Assembly: GCA_015231825.1 (NCBI GenBank)
Contig: JADGAV010000027.1
Location: 1,736 to 65,735, forward strand
From: SAR324 cluster bacterium
Lineage (GTDB): Bacteria; SAR324; NAC60-12
Direction: 5' to 3'
DNA length: 64,000 nucleotides
Position 1 is the first letter of the stretch, and every line of letters begins with the position of its first letter. The translations under genes were made by a program, and so were the position numbers. Below the pieces are notes generated by a model, which was not told where the DNA came from, ran no database searches, and worked only from the letters and a program-made list of their open reading frames with translations. This document shows positions 60,992 to 64,000 of the stretch, piece by piece.

Positions 60992-63022
60992 ATGAATCCG
61001 GAACTGCGAGAAAAGTGTTCAAATACCATCCGTTTTCTGGCGGCAGATGCTGTTCAAAAAGCCAATATTGGCCACCCTGGTGCACCCATGGGCCTGGCTG
61101 ATGCAGCATTTGTGTTGTGGAACAAATTTTTACGATACAACCCTTTAGATCCCAATTGGGCCAATCGGGATCGCTTTGTACTCTCTGCAGGCCATGCCTC
61201 GATGCTGCTTTATTCCATGCTGCACTTGTCAGGTTACGAGCTTTCTTTAGAAGAACTCAAACAATTTCGTCAGTGGGGTAGCTTGACACCCGGGCACCCT
61301 GAATATGGCATGACGCCAGGAGTTGAATGCACCACGGGTCCTCTTGGGGCCGGCTTTGGCAATGCGGTGGGAATGGCATTGGGGCTGAAAATGGCGGGTG
61401 CGCGATTCAACACCTCGCAGCATGCAGTCATCAATGCTTCAGTTTTTGTTATTTGTTCCGATGGAGACATCCAGGAAGGAGTCTGCGCCGAATCTGCCTC
61501 ACTAGCAGGTCATTTGGGACTGGGCAATTTGATCGCCATTTACGACCAGAACGAAATCACCATCGGTGGCAGCATCAAGCTTTCAATGAGTGAAGATGTC
61601 GGCAGGCGTTTTGAAGCTTATGGATGGGACGTTCAGCATTGTGACGGCCACAATCATGACGAATTGGAAGCCTGTCTGCAGAAAGCAAAAGCCAACACGC
61701 TTCGACCTTCGATCATTGTCGCAAAAACCCTGATCGGCAAAGGAGCACCAAACAAGGAGGGAACCGCAGCATCGCACGGGGCTCCGCTGGGAGATGACGA
61801 AATCAGACAGGGAAAGGAACGGGCGGGCTGGCCGCTGGAACCGACTTTCCTGATCCCTGAAGAGGTCAGGGATGTTTTTAAAAAACGGACCGAAGAAAAT
61901 AAAGCTGTCTATCAAAAATGGCAGGAAGAATTTCAGCGATGGCAGTCCGCCCACCCGTCTTTGGCGGAGTTGTGGTCCACGCACACGGAGCACAAAACTC
62001 CCCAGGATTTGCTGGAAAAATTGGTCAATGCAGTTAGAGGAAAGGAAGGAGCCACCCGAAAGCTCTCTCATATCGTTATTCAGGAAGCGGCCCGTTTGAT
62101 TCCAGGTTTTACCGGAGGTTCAGCCGATCTGGAACCGAGCAATCTGACCTTGATCGAAGGGGAAAAGGACATTATCCGCTCTTCCGAAGAATCGGGTGAC
62201 CTGCCTGACCCTTCGTTTTCAGGAAGAAATATCCGGTTCGGAATCAGGGAACACGCAATGGGTTCTATCACCAACGGGCTTTATCTTTCCGGCAGCTGGC
62301 TTCCTTTTTGTGCAACATTTTCTGTTTTTTCGGACTATATGCGCGGCAGCCTGCGTCTGGCCGCTATTTCCAATATTCCCTCGATATTTGTTTACAGTCA
62401 CGACTCCTTCTGGGTCGGGGAAGATGGCCCCACGCATCAGCCGGTAGAGCAGATTTGGGCTTTGCGTTTGATACACAATCTCAATGTTTGGCGGCCTGCT
62501 GATGACATTGAGACGGCTGCAGCCTGGGCCTATGCCCTGAAACGGCCTGATGGCAACTGCCCCTCCGCACTTTTCACCACGCGTCAGGGAGTGAGTAATT
62601 TGAAAAGAGCAGCAGACTTCGACGCCAGCCTGGTTTGGAAGGGTGGGTATGTCTTAACCGATTCCGGCGGAGGAGATCCTCAGGTCACTTTGATCTCGAC
62701 TGGATCTGAGGGCAGTGCCGTGCAGACGGTGCGTGACAATTTGGAGGCCGACGGCATTGCTGCCCGTCATGTGTCCCTGCCGTGTCTGGAGCGGTTTACC
62801 GCCCAGCCTTTGGAATATCAGGCATCGGTTCTTCCAGAATCGTCAAAAATTATTGTGGTTGAAGCCGGCACTAGCGCTCCCTGGTATCGTTACGCAGATC
62901 ATGTTGTCGGCAGAGATTCTTTTGGAAACTCTGCACCGGGGAAATTATTAGCGGAAAAATATGGTTTTACCGCGGCACCCTTAACAGAAAACATAAAAAA
63001 TTGGTTAAAAGGAAAGATTTAA
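60992..63022 (+). CDS. tkt: Transketolase
   Basis: 676-aa thiamine diphosphate enzyme of the non-oxidative pentose phosphate pathway, moving two-carbon units between sugar phosphates. Motifs: NIGHPGAPMGLADAAFVLW, SAGHASMLLYSMLHL, TTGPLGAGFGNAVGMA, cofactor ICSDGDIQEGVCAESASLAG region, IREHAMGSITNGL and DSFWVGEDGPTHQPVEQ, all in normal order; the length is standard. It is first in an operon with rpiA (4 nt gap) and rpe (9 nt gap). Confidence 0.96.
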   Translation: MNPELREKCSNTIRFLAADAVQKANIGHPGAPMGLADAAFVLWNKFLRYNPLDPNWANRDRFVLSAGHASMLLYSMLHLSGYELSLEELKQFRQWGSLTPGHPEYGMTPGVECTTGPLGAGFGNAVGMALGLKMAGARFNTSQHAVINASVFVICSDGDIQEGVCAESASLAGHLGLGNLIAIYDQNEITIGGSIKLSMSEDVGRRFEAYGWDVQHCDGHNHDELEACLQKAKANTLRPSIIVAKTLIGKGAPNKEGTAASHGAPLGDDEIRQGKERAGWPLEPTFLIPEEVRDVFKKRTEENKAVYQKWQEEFQRWQSAHPSLAELWSTHTEHKTPQDLLEKLVNAVRGKEGATRKLSHIVIQEAARLIPGFTGGSADLEPSNLTLIEGEKDIIRSSEESGDLPDPSFSGRNIRFGIREHAMGSITNGLYLSGSWLPFCATFSVFSDYMRGSLRLAAISNIPSIFVYSHDSFWVGEDGPTHQPVEQIWALRLIHNLNVWRPADDIETAAAWAYALKRPDGNCPSALFTTRQGVSNLKRAADFDASLVWKGGYVLTDSGGGDPQVTLISTGSEGSAVQTVRDNLEADGIAARHVSLPCLERFTAQPLEYQASVLPESSKIIVVEAGTSAPWYRYADHVVGRDSFGNSAPGKLLAEKYGFTAAPLTENIKNWLKGKI

Positions 63023-63026
63023 ACGG

Positions 63027-63713
63027 ATGTTGAAAGAAAAAATGGAACAGGAAAAAAAAGTGGCCGGGGAAGCAGCGGTCGACTATGTCGAATCCGGAAT
63101 GGTAGTCGGATTGGGGACAGGATCAACAGCCTATTACGCGATTCTGGAACTGGGGAGACGGGTACGTGACGGCATCAAGATACAGGCAATCCCGACGTCT
63201 GAACACACTCGAAAATTGGCGGAATCGGAAAATATCCCCATGATTGATTTTTCAAAGACAATTAAAATTGACCTGACCATTGATGGGGCGGATGAGGTTG
63301 ATCCTCAATTAAATATGATCAAAGGAGGAGGAGGGGCCCTTTTAAGAGAAAAGATAATTGCCTCAGCTTCCACAGAAATGATTGTGATTGCAGATTCTTC
63401 CAAAAATGTCCCCTGCCTTGGTCAATTTCCCCTGCCGGTGGAAGTGACTCCTTTTGGCTGGCAGACCGTGGTGCCTCAGATCGAGGCACTGGGGGCGCGA
63501 GCCGTCTTGAGAGAAAAGAACGGGGAAACCTTTGTGACGGACAATCACATGTATATTCTCGACTGTCACTTTGGTGAAATCAATGATCCGGTTGTGATGG
63601 AAGTCGAAATCAACGATATTCCGGGAGTTGTGATCAACGGCTTGTTTGTTGGATTAGCCACCCGTCTTCTCGTTGGACAGGGAAGTTCGGTCAAAACCAT
63701 TGAACGAGAATAA
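63027..63713 (+). CDS. rpiA: Ribose-5-phosphate isomerase A
   Basis: 228-aa isomerase of ribose-5-phosphate and ribulose-5-phosphate. Diagnostic motifs GLGTGSTAYYAILELG, DLTIDGADEVDPQLNMIKGGGGALLREKI (broken around the DGAD and KGGGG catalytic loops) and NHMYILDC are all present. It is four nt after tkt and nine nt before rpe. Confidence 0.95.
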   Translation: MLKEKMEQEKKVAGEAAVDYVESGMVVGLGTGSTAYYAILELGRRVRDGIKIQAIPTSEHTRKLAESENIPMIDFSKTIKIDLTIDGADEVDPQLNMIKGGGGALLREKIIASASTEMIVIADSSKNVPCLGQFPLPVEVTPFGWQTVVPQIEALGARAVLREKNGETFVTDNHMYILDCHFGEINDPVVMEVEINDIPGVVINGLFVGLATRLLVGQGSSVKTIERE

Positions 63714-63722
63714 GGGAAAGAT

Positions 63723-64000
63723 ATGAGCATTACAATCGCACCATCTATTTTATCGGCAGACTTTGGTGAGATGTCAGAAGAAATCCATCGAGTGCACCAG
63801 GCTGGATGTTCCTGGATTCATCTGGACGTGATGGATGGATCCTTTGTGCAGCCGATCACCTTTGGTGCCGTCGCTATGAATTCATTTAAAAAGCCTGCTG
63901 GTGCTCTATTTGATGCTCATTTGATGGTGGTCAACCCGGAACGCCATATCGAGGATTTTGTCAAAGCCGGAGCAGATTCCATCACCGTCCATGCCGAGGC
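63723..64000 (+). CDS. rpe: Ribulose-phosphate 3-epimerase, 5' part (cut by window end)
   Basis: The first 92 codons are in the window. They begin MSITIAPSILSADFGEM and include the metal-binding HLDVMDGSFVQPITFG and FDAHLMV blocks of the epimerase TIM barrel. AAGGGA lies upstream of the ATG. The PN after FV in most homologues is QP here, a minor change. It completes a tkt-rpiA-rpe pentose phosphate operon; whether it extends into Calvin-cycle genes cannot be seen. Confidence 0.93.
   Translation, partial: MSITIAPSILSADFGEMSEEIHRVHQAGCSWIHLDVMDGSFVQPITFGAVAMNSFKKPAGALFDAHLMVVNPERHIEDFVKAGADSITVHAE

Overview
The window is a bacterial chromosomal segment from a Gram-negative, flagellated, heterotrophic bacterium. 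The signs are a flagellin gene, an RND efflux pump with its membrane-fusion partner, TRAP/TTT/ABC uptake systems with periplasmic binding proteins, and several large membrane-bound or hybrid histidine kinases. The transporter-rich catabolic content fits a marine or aquatic proteobacterium-like lineage, but no rRNA or strong phylogenetic marker is present, so I leave the taxon open. No CRISPR array, insertion sequence, integrase or prophage gene was seen.

Left part (1-26.8 kb), housekeeping and signalling. A monocistronic flagellin gene with a clear terminator is followed by a secreted unknown protein, an MFS transporter with a ChaC-type gamma-glutamylcyclotransferase, and a predicted lipoprotein with a DUF1524/HNH-type nuclease domain. 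Then come a PAS hybrid kinase, tRNA-Pro(CGG), a small membrane protein paired with an Hsp20 chaperone, and a response regulator with a TerB-like tail. They are followed by an OmpR-type two-component system with a PepSY-like secreted protein, a dienelactone-hydrolase-like protein, an RND pump operon, a YgiD-type LigB dioxygenase, a binding-protein/CHASE-kinase sensory pair, a metallo-beta-lactamase-fold protein and an NAD-dependent epimerase. A decayed hybrid histidine kinase (frameshift plus nonsense codon) marks the border with the next region.

Middle part (27.9-57.8 kb), a catabolic island. About 24 genes form four transcription units. The core is gallate-type extradiol ring cleavage: gallate dioxygenase, 4-oxalomesaconate tautomerase, PIG-L-type 4-oxalomesaconate hydratase and a LigI-like pyrone dicarboxylate hydrolase. 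Around it are two thiamine-diphosphate systems (a ComD/ComE-like alpha-keto-acid decarboxylase pair and an acetolactate-synthase-like enzyme), an aldehyde dehydrogenase, two SDRs, a KstD-like flavoprotein, a tricarballylate-dehydrogenase-like TcuA/TcuB pair, and three import systems (a Liv-type ABC with a LivM-LivG-LivF triple fusion, TctC/TctAB, and a TAXI-TRAP). One TetR regulator gene lies in the island. Three nearly identical 20-bp palindromes (31893-31912, 46008-46027, 57797-57816) sit at the heads of the transcription units, so the whole island is probably one TetR regulon.

The most interesting inference is that no 4-carboxy-4-hydroxy-2-oxoadipate (CHA) aldolase is visible in the island, whereas a ComDE-like decarboxylase is co-transcribed with the hydratase. 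Alpha-decarboxylation of CHA followed by aldehyde oxidation would give citrate, and the same steps on 4-oxalomesaconate would give aconitate. This would be an aldolase-free link from gallate to the TCA cycle, consistent with the tricarboxylate-type genes next door. It is a hypothesis, not a demonstrated pathway.

Right part (58-64 kb), central metabolism. An aminotransferase and a leucine dehydrogenase are convergent, and they are followed by a tkt-rpiA-rpe operon of the pentose phosphate pathway that runs off the window.
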